Below the pieces are notes generated by a model that did not search any database, was not told the origin of the DNA, and worked only from the letters and a program-made list of their open reading frames with translations. The position numbers were made by a program, and so were the translations under genes. A stretch of 64,000 nucleotides of DNA, from NCBI RefSeq assembly GCF_001807265.1, contig NZ_KV788383.1, positions 1 through 64,000 of the forward strand. Reading direction: 5' to 3'. Below are positions 45,409-53,755 of the stretch, in pieces. Origin of the DNA: Corynebacterium sp. HMSC05H05. GTDB lineage: Bacteria; Actinomycetota; Actinomycetes; Mycobacteriales; Mycobacteriaceae. The first letter of the stretch is position 1, and each line of letters begins with the position of its first letter.

Positions 45409-45879
45409 CTAGAACTCGTCGTCTGCGGCCGCCGGACCCTCGCCCGCGAGCGGCAGGTCCTCGATGTTCTGGGCCTCGCGCATCTCCGCTTCGTTGCCGA
45501 AGGTGGCGGGGCGCTCGTACGGCTCCAGGCCGTCGACCTCGATGGCCGGGCAGTCCGCGTACAGGCGGTCCAGGCCGTAGAACTCGCGCTCGGCGTCGCG
45601 CTGGATGTGCACGACGAAGTTGCCGTAGTCCAGCAGCACCCAGCGGTTTTCGCGGTTGCCCTCGCGGCGCTTCGGCTCCACGCCCTCGTCCGTCAAGTCG
45701 TCTTCGACCTCTTGGACGATGGCGGCGACCTGGCGCTCGTTGTCAGCGGAGACGATCACGAACACGTCCGTGATGGCCATGACGTTAGAGACGTCGATAA
45801 CAGCGATGTTCTTACCAAGCTTCTCGTCGGCCGCCTTAGCGGCAATCTTGGCCCGGTCGATGGAGATCTGCGGAGCGGT
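45409..45879 (-). CDS. rsfS: Ribosome silencing factor RsfS
   Basis: A 156-residue RsfS (Iojap/DUF143), which binds ribosomal protein uL14 and blocks subunit joining in starvation. Signatures are DVSNVMAITDVFVIVSADNERQV and RREGNRENRWVLLDYGNFVVHI. An acidic C-terminal tail (about 115-156) is longer than usual. The start is taken as a TTG at 45879, because AAGGG stands eight bases upstream and the protein then begins at the usual position; the upstream frame has no better start. It follows nadD, as in most bacteria. Confidence 0.9.
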   Translation of the reverse strand, partial: TAPQISIDRAKIAAKAADEKLGKNIAVIDVSNVMAITDVFVIVSADNERQVAAIVQEVEDDLTDEGVEPKRREGNRENRWVLLDYGNFVVHIQRDAEREFYGLDRLYADCPAIEVDGLEPYERPATFGNEAEMREAQNIEDLPLAGEGPAAADDEF

Positions 45880-45948
45880 CAAGTGGCAAACCCTTCGTTG
45901 GTTGGACAGACTCCGCCATTGTCCCACGACACGGCCGAAGAGTGCTAC

Positions 45949-46569
45949 TTAGGCGTAGAGGGCGTTTTTGGTGATGTACTGCACCACCCCGTCCGGCACC
46001 AGGTACCAGACGGGCCGGCCTTCGGCGGCACGCGCGCGGCAGTCCGTGGACGAGATGGCCATCGCCGGGATTTCCACCAGGTGCACACGCTTCTGAATGT
46101 CGGCCGGCAGCATATCTTCGCGCAGGTCGTAGCCGGGGCGGGTCACGCCGACGAACTCGGCGAGCTGGAACATCTCCTCCCAGTCGTGCCAGGACATGAT
46201 GGAGGCCAGCGCGTCGGCGCCGGTGATGAAGTACAACGCCTCGTCCGGGAACTGCTGGCGCAGGTCCCGCAGGGTGTCGATGGTGTAGGTCGGACCGTCG
46301 CGGTCAATGTCTACCCGGGAGACGGAAAAGCGGGGGTTGGAGGCGGTGGCGATCACCGTCATCAGGTAGCGGTCCTCCGCCGGACTGATGGTCTTGCCCG
46401 CCTTCTGCCAGGGCTGGCCGGTGGGCACGAAGATGACCTCGTCCAGGTTGAACCGGTCCGCCACTTCGCTCGCGGCGACAAGGTGGCCGTGGTGGATGGG
46501 GTCGAACGTGCCGCCCATAACGCCGATGCGCCGTGCCTCGTCCAAGGAGGCGGCGTAGTGTTCAGCCAT
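45949..46569 (-). CDS. nadD: Nicotinate-nucleotide adenylyltransferase
   Basis: A 206-residue NadD that makes nicotinate adenine dinucleotide from nicotinate mononucleotide and ATP in NAD synthesis. The nucleotidyltransferase motif [11 protein letters not shown] (about 19-29) and C-terminal [15 protein letters not shown] match the ISSTxIR motif, with Asp-Cys in place of the usual residues. It lies six bases after the small exported protein gene; a GAGG site precedes the ATG. Confidence 0.95.
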   Translation of the reverse strand: MAEHYAASLDEARRIGVMGGTFDPIHHGHLVAASEVADRFNLDEVIFVPTGQPWQKAGKTISPAEDRYLMTVIATASNPRFSVSRVDIDRDGPTYTIDTLRDLRQQFPDEALYFITGADALASIMSWHDWEEMFQLAEFVGVTRPGYDLREDMLPADIQKRVHLVEIPAMAISSTDCRARAAEGRPVWYLVPDGVVQYITKNALYA

Positions 46570-46575
46570 TCGCGC

Positions 46576-46971
46576 CTACCTCGCCGGGGGCAGCATGGTG
46601 ATGTCCACGGACTCGATGAACAGCAGCCCGCCGCCGAGCACCAGCGCGAGCAGCGCGCCGATCACGCCGACAACGGCGCCGATGCGCAGCTCGTCAGTGG
46701 TGTCGTCCGCCCACTTGCTGGCGCTGCTCGAGGAGCCGGAGGAGACCTTCTTCTCCTTGCACACCTGCTTGCCGTCCACCTTCACCGGGATCGGGTTGCC
46801 GCCAGCGTCCAGGATCGGCTTGCCGTTGGCGTCCACTTCCCATTCGCAGATTTTTTCCACCACCACGCGCTCCTTGGAGTCGCGTTTGATGGCCTCCGCG
46901 CCCGCGGGGGCGGCGGACAGCGCGACGGCGCAGGCAGTTGCTGCGGCGGCGGTCCGGATGAGCTGCTTCAT
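46576..46971 (-). CDS. Small exported protein with C-terminal membrane helix
   Basis: A 131-residue protein that I do not recognise. A signal peptide (1 to about 26) is followed by a short charged extracytoplasmic domain with two cysteines (in KICEWEV and KQVCKEKK) that could form a disulfide, a Ser-rich linker, and a membrane helix (about 98-120). Topology predicts a domain held outside the cell by a C-terminal anchor. Its ATG overlaps the cutinase-like gene stop (TAATG at 46969-46973), so the two are coupled. Confidence 0.75.
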   Translation of the reverse strand: MKQLIRTAAAATACAVALSAAPAGAEAIKRDSKERVVVEKICEWEVDANGKPILDAGGNPIPVKVDGKQVCKEKKVSSGSSSSASKWADDTTDELRIGAVVGVIGALLALVLGGGLLFIESVDITMLPPAR

Positions 46972-47909
46972 TAGCCGTACCGTACCTGATCAACAAAGCG
47001 GCCGAACGCATCGGAGACTTGGTTGTCCCAGCGGGAGCTCCAGCGGAAGTAGCGGGCGTGGTTCCCGCCGGTGGGGCGCGACGCCTCCAGCGTCTGGCGC
47101 GACAGGTCGCACACGGCGTCCAGCGGCAGGCAGTAGTTCACGCGGTTGCGGGTCGCGGCCGCGGTCTTGGTGTTGAACGGCAGCGCGCCAAGGATGCCGC
47201 CCGCGCCGCCTCCAGCCACACCCACGGTGGACCAGTCGCCCGCTGCGGTGTTCGGGTTGCCAAAGTAGACCACGCCGGCGAGCTGGCCGCGGCGGGCCAG
47301 TTCACGCTCGTGCTCCAGCAGGATCATCGCGCCCTGCGAGTAGCCGGACAGGATGTACTTCGGGCGGCAGCCGGTGGCGCGCTCGTAGTCGTTGACCATC
47401 TGCATCACACCGCCCCGGCCGATCTTCACCGAGTCCAGGAACTGGTTCGCGGCGGTGCGCGCCATCATGAACATCGGGCTGGCCCACTGCACCGCAAGAC
47501 CCAACGCCTGCAGCAGCGTCGACGGCACGGCAACCTCAGGCACGTCGTATTCCGGGAACGTCGCCGGGTAGTACCGCGGCTCGAGGCCGATGACCTCCAC
47601 GTCCTTCATCAGCGAGTTGCCGCCGTGGGTGGCGGCGTAGCGGCGCTCCGCGTGCTGCAAAAAGGCGCGGATGGTCTCCGCCTCCCAGCCGTTGGAGGTC
47701 CAGGCCGCCCCGCCGGAGTAGCGCGTGGGGTAGATCTGGCTGTTTTGGCCGGAGCCGCGGGCGGCGATGACCGCGACGGCCGGGCAGCGGGTTTGCGCCT
47801 CGGCTTCCTGCACGGGCGCGACGGGGGTGACAGTGGCTGTCACGGCGGTGGCGACAGCGGTGGCGAGCAGGCCGATACGGGCGCGCCAGGAAGTCCGGTA
47901 TTTTTTCAC
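46971..47909 (-). CDS. Secreted cutinase-family esterase
   Basis: A 312-residue exported hydrolase of the cutinase (CE5) family. The signal peptide ends near AEA (38). Mature domain: RCPAVAVIAARGSGQ (about 41-55) is the family start, nucleophile Ser191 lies in GYSQGAM, and cysteines near 42, 181, 258 and 267 may form disulfides. Mycobacterial and corynebacterial relatives are cell-envelope lipases or esterases. A TAGTCT box lies six bases before the GTG at 47909, overlapping the proA stop, so it starts the cutinase-small protein-nadD-rsfS-gpgP-degV unit. Confidence 0.88.
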   Translation of the reverse strand: MKKYRTSWRARIGLLATAVATAVTATVTPVAPVQEAEAQTRCPAVAVIAARGSGQNSQIYPTRYSGGAAWTSNGWEAETIRAFLQHAERRYAATHGGNSLMKDVEVIGLEPRYYPATFPEYDVPEVAVPSTLLQALGLAVQWASPMFMMARTAANQFLDSVKIGRGGVMQMVNDYERATGCRPKYILSGYSQGAMILLEHERELARRGQLAGVVYFGNPNTAAGDWSTVGVAGGGAGGILGALPFNTKTAAATRNRVNYCLPLDAVCDLSRQTLEASRPTGGNHARYFRWSSRWDNQVSDAFGRFVDQVRYG

Positions 47910-47915
47910 GCGAAT

Positions 47916-47921
47916 AGACTA
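47916..47921 (-). promoter_or_regulatory. -10 box of the cutinase-nadD operon (leaderless)
   Basis: TAGTCT on the minus strand, six bases before the GTG start at 47909. The TAG is the proA stop codon. Confidence 0.5.
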
Positions 47922-49205
47922 GCGCACCTGCCCTGTACCTTCCAGGATCCACTTGGTGGTGGTCAGCTCCGGCAGCGCCATCGGCCCGCGGGCGTGCAAC
48001 TTTTGGGTGGAGATGCCGATTTCCGCGCCCATGCCGTATTGCTCCCCGTCCGTGAACGCGGTCGATGCGTTGAGTACGACGGCGGCGGCGTCGACGGCGT
48101 CGGCGAATCGTCGTAAAGCATGTGCGTCCTGGGCCGCAATCGCCTCGGTGTGGCCGCTGGAGTAGCGCGCGATGTGGGCGATCGCCCCCTCGACGCCGTC
48201 CACGACGGCGCTCGCGATGTCCATGCTGAGGTACTCTTCGGCGAAGTCGGCCTCGGTTGCAGGCGAAACGTCCGCACCGAACGCAGCATGCTTCTCGACG
48301 TCTCCGTGCACCGCAACCCCCGCATCCCGCAACGCAGCGATGACCGCGCGCTTGTCCTCGTCCGCGAGGGCGGCGTCAATAAGCACCGTCTCGGTGGCGT
48401 TGCACACGCTGACCCGGCGCGTTTTGCCGTTGAGGAGCATCGCGATGGCCTTGTCCAGGTCCGCGGAGGCGTCGATATAGAAGTGGCAGTTGCCGGTGCC
48501 CGTCTCGATGGTGGGCACGGTCGCGCCGGTGACCACCGCCTCGATGAGGCGGGCGCTGCCGCGGGGGATGACCACGTCGACAATCCCGCGCGCGGTGATG
48601 AGGTCCTGGACCGAATCGTGCGAGTCGCACGGCAGCAGCTGCACCGCCTCGCGCGGCAGGTCGTGTGCCGCGAGGGTGTCCTGAAGAATGTCGACCAGCT
48701 TTTCGTTGGAGTGCCGCGCCGTCTTCGAGCCGCGCAGCAGCGCCACGTTGCCGGATTTCAGCGCCAGGCCGAACGCGTCGACGGTGACGTTGGGGCGGGC
48801 CTCGTACACCATGCCCATCACGCCGAGCGGGACGCGGACCTTCTTCATCTGGATGCCGTTGGGCAGCGTGCGGCCGGTGAGCACCTCCCCCACCGGGTCT
48901 TGCAAGCTGGCCACCTGGCGCAGGCCGCCGGCGATACCCTCGATGCGGTCCGCGTCGAGCGCAAGCCGGTCCAGCACCGACTCCGCCAGACCGTTTTGGC
49001 GGCCTTGCTCCAGGTCGCGGGCGTTGGCCTCGAGGATCTCCCCGGCGCACTCCATCAGCGCAGCCGCCGCGGCCAGCAGCACCGCATCCTTCGTCGGGGT
49101 CGACAGCGCGGCGACCTCGGGCGCGACCCCCTTTGCGCGGCGCGCCTTCGCGAGCACCTCCTCGCGCTCGGCCTGTCGTTGCTGGTCAGTCTGCTGCGCA
49201 CTCAT
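47919..49205 (-). CDS. proA: Gamma-glutamyl phosphate reductase
   Basis: A 428-residue aldehyde-dehydrogenase-fold enzyme, the second step of proline synthesis from glutamate. Motifs include [19 protein letters not shown] (NADPH-domain start), the catalytic cysteine in [15 protein letters not shown], and the C-terminal [20 protein letters not shown] box (49212-49217) stands six bases before the ATG. It is separated from proB by a hydroxyacid dehydrogenase gene, as in C. glutamicum. Confidence 0.96.
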   Translation of the reverse strand: MSAQQTDQQRQAEREEVLAKARRAKGVAPEVAALSTPTKDAVLLAAAAALMECAGEILEANARDLEQGRQNGLAESVLDRLALDADRIEGIAGGLRQVASLQDPVGEVLTGRTLPNGIQMKKVRVPLGVMGMVYEARPNVTVDAFGLALKSGNVALLRGSKTARHSNEKLVDILQDTLAAHDLPREAVQLLPCDSHDSVQDLITARGIVDVVIPRGSARLIEAVVTGATVPTIETGTGNCHFYIDASADLDKAIAMLLNGKTRRVSVCNATETVLIDAALADEDKRAVIAALRDAGVAVHGDVEKHAAFGADVSPATEADFAEEYLSMDIASAVVDGVEGAIAHIARYSSGHTEAIAAQDAHALRRFADAVDAAAVVLNASTAFTDGEQYGMGAEIGISTQKLHARGPMALPELTTTKWILEGTGQVR

Positions 49206-49220
49206 GCAGCAATCCTAGCG

Positions 49221-50129
49221 CTAGTACCCAGCGTCGACGTCGACCTCTGTGGCCATCTTCTCGCCCGCTTCGTACAGCTCCCAGTTCTTCGCGGCCAGCC
49301 CGCCGATGCGGCGCTCCATAAAGCGCGGGATGTTGGCCACGTGCGGGGTGATCACGCAATTGTCCAGCCCCCACAACTCGTGGTCGGCGGGCAGCGGCTC
49401 GGGTTCGGTGACATCCAGGCCGGCGCCGCGCAGGTGGCCGTCGGCAAGTGCCTGCGTGAGCGCTTGCGTATCCACGAGCGGCCCGCGCCCCACATTCACA
49501 ATCACGGCGCTGTCCCGCATCTTCCCGATGGTCTCCGCGTTGACCATGTGGCGGGTTTCCTCAGTGAGCGGGGCAAGCAGGACGAAGTAGTCGTGGCTGG
49601 CCCAGACGTCATCGGAAAGCGTCACGGTGTGATCCGCGCCCTCGACGGGGTTGCCGGAGCGGTTCACAGCGGTGATCTCCATGCCGAACGGCTCGAGGAA
49701 ACGGATGAGCGTTTTGCCGATTCCGCCGGCGCCGATGATCGCGAGCTTCTTGTTGTCGAAGAGGTACTGCTTCTCCTTGAACAGCTGCGTGTTGTTCCAC
49801 TCGCGGTCCACGGCCTTCATGCGGTGCTCCACGGCGAGAAGCAGGGCGAGTGTGGACTCGGCGACGGTGTCGTCGTACAGCCCGCCGGCGTTGGCGAAAC
49901 GCACGCCGTTCGCCGAGTGCTTGGCAAAGACGTCCTGCAGGTTCTCCACGCCGGCGTACTGGATCTGCACGACCTTGACCGACTCGGGCAGTTTGTCCGG
50001 GAAATCCTTCGGGCCGCCGCCGAAGAGGATCATGTCCGGGTTGTCCTCCAAGGCCACATGCTGGTGGGCCTGCGCCTCCAGTGCTGCGATCGGCTCGTCT
50101 TTGGGCTTGGGCAAAAACGTGAACTTCAT
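49221..50129 (-). CDS. D-isomer-specific 2-hydroxyacid dehydrogenase family protein
   Basis: A 302-residue NAD-dependent dehydrogenase. GAGGIGKTLI (about 133-142) is the nucleotide-binding turn; NVGRGPLVDTQAL and the C-terminal VITPHVAN carry the usual catalytic surroundings. The corresponding gene between proB and proA in C. glutamicum is called unkdh and has no proven role. The substrate is unknown; a link to proline metabolism is not required by its position, since TAGTCT eight bases before its ATG gives it a promoter of its own. Confidence 0.88.
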   Translation of the reverse strand: MKFTFLPKPKDEPIAALEAQAHQHVALEDNPDMILFGGGPKDFPDKLPESVKVVQIQYAGVENLQDVFAKHSANGVRFANAGGLYDDTVAESTLALLLAVEHRMKAVDREWNNTQLFKEKQYLFDNKKLAIIGAGGIGKTLIRFLEPFGMEITAVNRSGNPVEGADHTVTLSDDVWASHDYFVLLAPLTEETRHMVNAETIGKMRDSAVIVNVGRGPLVDTQALTQALADGHLRGAGLDVTEPEPLPADHELWGLDNCVITPHVANIPRFMERRIGGLAAKNWELYEAGEKMATEVDVDAGY

Positions 50130-50137
50130 GCCCGCCC

Positions 50138-50143
50138 AGACTA
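50138..50143 (-). promoter_or_regulatory. -10 box of the hydroxyacid dehydrogenase gene (leaderless)
   Basis: TAGTCT on the minus strand, eight bases before the ATG at 50129. Confidence 0.5.
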
Positions 50144-50147
50144 GCTA

Positions 50148-51263
50148 CTACAAACGCGTGGCGTAGTTGGACAGGTAGTCCGCGTGCACCACCGCGCGGC
50201 GCTGGTGCGCGGGCAGCTCGTCGGAGTGGCGGCCGCACATCGCGGCAAGCTCCGCGGCATCGTAGGCCACCTCGCCGCGCCCCACAGCCTCCGAATCCGG
50301 GCCCAAAATCTCCACGATGTCGCCTGCGTGGAACTCGCCCTCGATGCCGGTGATGCCCACCGCGAGCAGACTGGTGCCGCCGCGGGTGACGGCCTCGACG
50401 GCGCCCTCGTCCAGGCGCAGCACGCCCTCCGCGTCCGCCGCGTAAAGCGCCCAGAACTTCCACGCGTTGAGCTTGCTCTCCGGACGGGTGTGGAACACCG
50501 TGCCCACCGACGCGTCCCCGAGCGCGTCCCCGATCCTCTCAGTGGCAGTCAGCAGCACCGGCACGCCGCCGCGGGTGGCCAGGCGCGCCGCCGACACCTT
50601 CGCCGCCATGCCGCCGGTGCCGAACACACCCCCGTCGCCGGCTTCAACGTCGGTGAGGTCATTGCCGGAACGGACTTCGTCGAGAAGCTTCGCCCCTGGA
50701 TCGGACGGGTTTTTGTCGTAGAGGCCGTCCACGTCCGACAGCAGCACCAGCGCGTCCGCCGAGACGAGGGTGGCCACGATGGCAGAGAGGCGGTCGTTGT
50801 CGCCGAAGCGCATCTCGGAGGTGGCAACGGTGTCGTTCTCGTTGACAATCGGCACCGCTCCCATCTGGCGCAGCCGGTCGATGGTGCGCTGCGCGTTGCG
50901 GGCGCGCTCGCGGGACCCGGCGTCGCTTTGCGTAAGCAGCACCTGGCCGACCGTGCGGCCGTAGCGCGCGAACGAGGCGCCCCACACCTGCGCGAGGTGG
51001 ATCTGCCCCACCGACGCGGCCGCCTGCTTCGTGGCCAAATCGCGCGGGCGCGCCTTCAGCCCCAGCGGCCCCATGCCCGCCGCGATGGCGCCCGAGGACA
51101 CCACGACCACTTCGGAACCGCGCGCGATGCGGTGTTCAATAGCGTCCACGATGCGGTCGATCTTCGCCGGATCCAGCTCGCCCGCGGCGTTGACCAGGGA
51201 ACTTGTGCCCAGCTTGACCACAATGCGGCGGGCAGCGGCGATCTGGTTGCGAAGCGTAGTCAT
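50148..51263 (-). CDS. proB: Glutamate 5-kinase
   Basis: A 371-residue glutamate 5-kinase, the first and feedback-controlled step of proline synthesis. The amino acid kinase domain (about 1-255) carries [10 protein letters not shown] at the start, [16 protein letters not shown] and NENDTV; a C-terminal PUA domain (about 275-371) is present, as in the long form. A TAGACT box (51272-51277) stands eight bases before the ATG, giving a likely leaderless mRNA separate from obg. Confidence 0.95.
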   Translation of the reverse strand: MTTLRNQIAAARRIVVKLGTSSLVNAAGELDPAKIDRIVDAIEHRIARGSEVVVVSSGAIAAGMGPLGLKARPRDLATKQAAASVGQIHLAQVWGASFARYGRTVGQVLLTQSDAGSRERARNAQRTIDRLRQMGAVPIVNENDTVATSEMRFGDNDRLSAIVATLVSADALVLLSDVDGLYDKNPSDPGAKLLDEVRSGNDLTDVEAGDGGVFGTGGMAAKVSAARLATRGGVPVLLTATERIGDALGDASVGTVFHTRPESKLNAWKFWALYAADAEGVLRLDEGAVEAVTRGGTSLLAVGITGIEGEFHAGDIVEILGPDSEAVGRGEVAYDAAELAAMCGRHSDELPAHQRRAVVHADYLSNYATRL

Positions 51264-51271
51264 GCGTGTGA

Positions 51272-51277
51272 AGTCTA
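51272..51277 (-). promoter_or_regulatory. -10 box of proB (leaderless)
   Basis: TAGACT on the minus strand, eight bases before the ATG at 51263. Confidence 0.5.
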
Positions 51278-51303
51278 CGCCTGTGGCTAACCCGCTCAGG
51301 GCC

Positions 51304-52809
51304 CTAGCCCTGCCAGCGCTCGCGGTCGGCTTCTTCGCCCGTGCCGTAGTCGTACTCGTCGATCAGGCCGCGGCGGGCCTGCGAAGCACGCTTGCGTTCC
51401 GCCGCGGACGTGCGGTCCGTGCCTCCCAGGCGCGCGTCCTGGCCGCGCCCGGCCAGGGTCGGGTCGCCGCCGATAGTCGGCTCCCAGTCGAAAGAGATCT
51501 CGCCGATGGTCACCGTGTCGCCCTCGTGGGCGCCAGCCTTGCGAAGCATGTCTTCCACGCCCGCTTTGTTCAGGCGGTCCGACAGGTAGCCGACGGCCTC
51601 GTCGTTCTCGAAGTCCGTCTGGCGCACCCAGCGCTCCACCTTCTCGCCGGTGACCAGCCAGCCCTCCGGGTACATGGGGTCGCGCACGACTTCGACGCCG
51701 CCGTCCTCGCCGCGTCGGCTGAGGGTTTTGGGGCGGATGACCTGTGGTTCGGCGATAGGCATGGTGCGACGCTTTTTGCGGGTGCGCTTGACGATGTCCC
51801 ACATCGCCCACTTCAACTCATCCAGCCCCTCGCGGGTAGCGGTGGAGATCATGTACACCGGCCAGCCGAACTTCTCCTCGATGTCCGCGCGCAAGAAGTC
51901 GGCGAGCTCCTTCGCCTCCGGGATGTCCATCTTGTTCAGCACCACCAGGCGCGGGCGCTCGCGCAGGTCGCCCAGGCCGGAATCCATGTCCAGGGCGTCG
52001 GCGTAGGTGTCCAGTTCGTGCTCGAGGGCCTCGATGTCGGAGATCGGGTCGCGGCCCGGCTCCATCGTGGCCACGTCCACGATGTGCGCGAGCACCGCGG
52101 TGCGCTCGATGTGGCGCAAGAAATCCAGGCCCAGGCCCCTGCCCTCGCTCGCGCCAGGGATCAGGCCCGGCACGTCGGCGATGGTAAAGGTGTCGTGGCC
52201 GACGTTGACCACGCCCAGATTCGGGGCGAGGGTGGTAAACGGGTAGTCCGCGATCTTCGGCTTCGCGGCGGAGACCACCGAGATGAGCGAGGACTTGCCT
52301 GCTGACGGAAACCCGACCAGGCCCACATCCGCCATCGATTTCAGTTCCAGGATCAGGTCGTGCGCCTCCCCCGGCTCGCCCTTCAGGGAGAAGCCGGGGG
52401 CTTTGCGCTTCGCCGTGGCCAAGGCGGCGTTGCCCAGGCCGCCGAAGCCGCCCTCCGCGGCGATGAAGCGGGTGCCAGGGACGGTCAGGTCCGCAAGCAC
52501 ATCACCGTCCTCGCTGCGCACCACCGTGCCCACCGGCACCTCCAGCACGAGGTCCTCGCCGCGTGCACCGTTGCGCCAGTCGCCCGCGCCATTTGCGCCG
52601 CGCTGCGCCTTGATGTGGGGGCGGTACTGGAAGTCCAGCAGCGTGTGCACCTGGGTGGACACCTCGAGGATGATGTCGCCGCCGTGGCCGCCGTTGCCGC
52701 CGTCGGGGCCGCCGAGCGGCTTGAATTTTTCGCGGTGGACGGAGGTGCAGCCGTGGCCGCCGTCGCCTGCTTGCAGGTGCAGGGTTGCGCGATCAACGAA
52801 TTGGGCCAT
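51304..52809 (-). CDS. obg: GTPase Obg
   Basis: A 501-residue Obg/CgtA GTPase for 50S ribosome assembly and stress control. The glycine-rich OBG fold (1-158) begins [20 protein letters not shown]; the G domain has [17 protein letters not shown] and NKMD; a C-terminal OCT domain (about 345-430) and a charged tail follow, as in actinobacteria. A strong terminator separates it from rpmA, so it needs its own promoter; TATCAT at 52843-52848 (minus) is a candidate. Confidence 0.96.
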   Translation of the reverse strand: MAQFVDRATLHLQAGDGGHGCTSVHREKFKPLGGPDGGNGGHGGDIILEVSTQVHTLLDFQYRPHIKAQRGANGAGDWRNGARGEDLVLEVPVGTVVRSEDGDVLADLTVPGTRFIAAEGGFGGLGNAALATAKRKAPGFSLKGEPGEAHDLILELKSMADVGLVGFPSAGKSSLISVVSAAKPKIADYPFTTLAPNLGVVNVGHDTFTIADVPGLIPGASEGRGLGLDFLRHIERTAVLAHIVDVATMEPGRDPISDIEALEHELDTYADALDMDSGLGDLRERPRLVVLNKMDIPEAKELADFLRADIEEKFGWPVYMISTATREGLDELKWAMWDIVKRTRKKRRTMPIAEPQVIRPKTLSRRGEDGGVEVVRDPMYPEGWLVTGEKVERWVRQTDFENDEAVGYLSDRLNKAGVEDMLRKAGAHEGDTVTIGEISFDWEPTIGGDPTLAGRGQDARLGGTDRTSAAERKRASQARRGLIDEYDYGTGEEADRERWQG

Positions 52810-52851
52810 GGTGGTTTGCCGCCTTTCTCTCGGACACGGACGATGATATGC

Positions 52852-52887
52852 AAAAAGCGCCGTCGGCCCTATTGGACCGGCGGCGCT
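52852..52887 (-). terminator. rplU-rpmA terminator
   Basis: A 14-bp near-perfect stem (52856-52869 with 52874-52887, one C-A mismatch and one G-U pair), loop of four, and a T-run on the minus strand (bases 52852-52856). It lies just after the rpmA stop and uncouples it from obg. Confidence 0.88.
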
Positions 52888-52899
52888 GACGCCTCGCGG

Positions 52900-53244
52900 T
52901 TACGCGGTGGCGGTTGCCTCTTCGGCGGTGCCTTCGTCGACAACGCCTGCTGCCTCGGCCTGCTCGAGGACCTCGGAAGCAACACCCTGGCCGTCGGCCG
53001 GGACGATGTTGACGATGCGGCGCTTACGCTTGATGCCGAACTGGACGGAGCCTGCGGTCAGTGCGAACAGCGTGTCGTCGCCGCCGCGGCCGACGTTGTC
53101 GCCCGGGTGGAACTTGGTGCCGCGCTGACGGACGAGGATCTCGCCGGCCTTGACCTGCTGGCCACCGAAGCGCTTCACACCGAGGCGCTTGGACTCAGAG
53201 TCACGACCGTTCGAGGAGCTGGATGCACCCTTCTTGGTTGCCAT
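52900..53244 (-). CDS. rpmA: 50S ribosomal protein L27 with C-terminal extension
   Basis: A 114-residue L27. Residues 1-85 are the normal protein, starting [21 protein letters not shown] and containing [17 protein letters not shown]. About 29 extra residues, acidic and Ala/Val-rich, follow after the usual end, where most L27 proteins stop near residue 85-90. An AGGAG site precedes the ATG. It is 20 bases downstream of rplU. Confidence 0.95.
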   Translation of the reverse strand: MATKKGASSSSNGRDSESKRLGVKRFGGQQVKAGEILVRQRGTKFHPGDNVGRGGDDTLFALTAGSVQFGIKRKRRIVNIVPADGQGVASEVLEQAEAAGVVDEGTAEEATATA

Positions 53245-53264
53245 TGTTCAATTTCTCCTAGTGG

Positions 53265-53570
53265 TTACTTAATGCCGGTGATCTTGACGGTGGTCTGCGG
53301 CTGGCGGTGGCCCTGGCGGACCTTGTAGCCGGTCTTGTTCTTGTACTTCAGAATGTCGACCTTCTTGCCACGGCCGTGCTCGACGATCTCTGCGGTCACG
53401 TTGACCTTGGACAGTGCGTCGGCACCGGAGGTGACGTCTGCGCCATCAACGAGAAGGATCGGGGTGAGTTCGACCTTGTCGCCTGCTTCACCCTCAAGCT
53501 TCTCGACCTTGACGAGGTCGCCCTCGGCAACCTTGTACTGCTTGCCGCCGGTCTTGACGATCGCGTACAT
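53265..53570 (-). CDS. rplU: 50S ribosomal protein L21
   Basis: A 101-residue L21 starting [17 protein letters not shown] and ending with [19 protein letters not shown]. It binds 23S rRNA near L20. AAGGGG precedes the ATG. It is read with rpmA and preceded by a 185-base structured leader or intergenic region. Confidence 0.97.
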   Translation of the reverse strand: MYAIVKTGGKQYKVAEGDLVKVEKLEGEAGDKVELTPILLVDGADVTSGADALSKVNVTAEIVEHGRGKKVDILKYKNKTGYKVRQGHRQPQTTVKITGIK

Positions 53571-53597
53571 AGAGGGTTACCCCTTATCTCTACTCGC

Positions 53598-53705
53598 CCG
53601 CCCCCTGCATGCTCAGGGGCGGTAATGGAACAGTTTTAGCGCTTCGGGGCCTATCGTGAGCCTGCCGTGCCCGCATGCTTAGGCAACGAGGCGGCACGCC
53701 CCGAA
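53598..53705 (-). promoter_or_regulatory. Structured rplU leader with two hairpins
   Basis: The 185 bases between rne and rplU fold into two strong hairpins on the minus strand. The outer one pairs 53643-53650 with 53698-53705 (8 bp) around further internal pairing. The inner one pairs 53598-53607 with 53614-53622 (9 bp with one bulge), 28 bases before the rplU start. Neither is followed by a U-run. It may be an L21 autoregulatory leader or an RNase E target. Confidence 0.5.
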
Positions 53706-53755
53706 ACAGCGACTCGGCAAGACTACACCGGCACCATGCGCTTTACCAAACCGCG

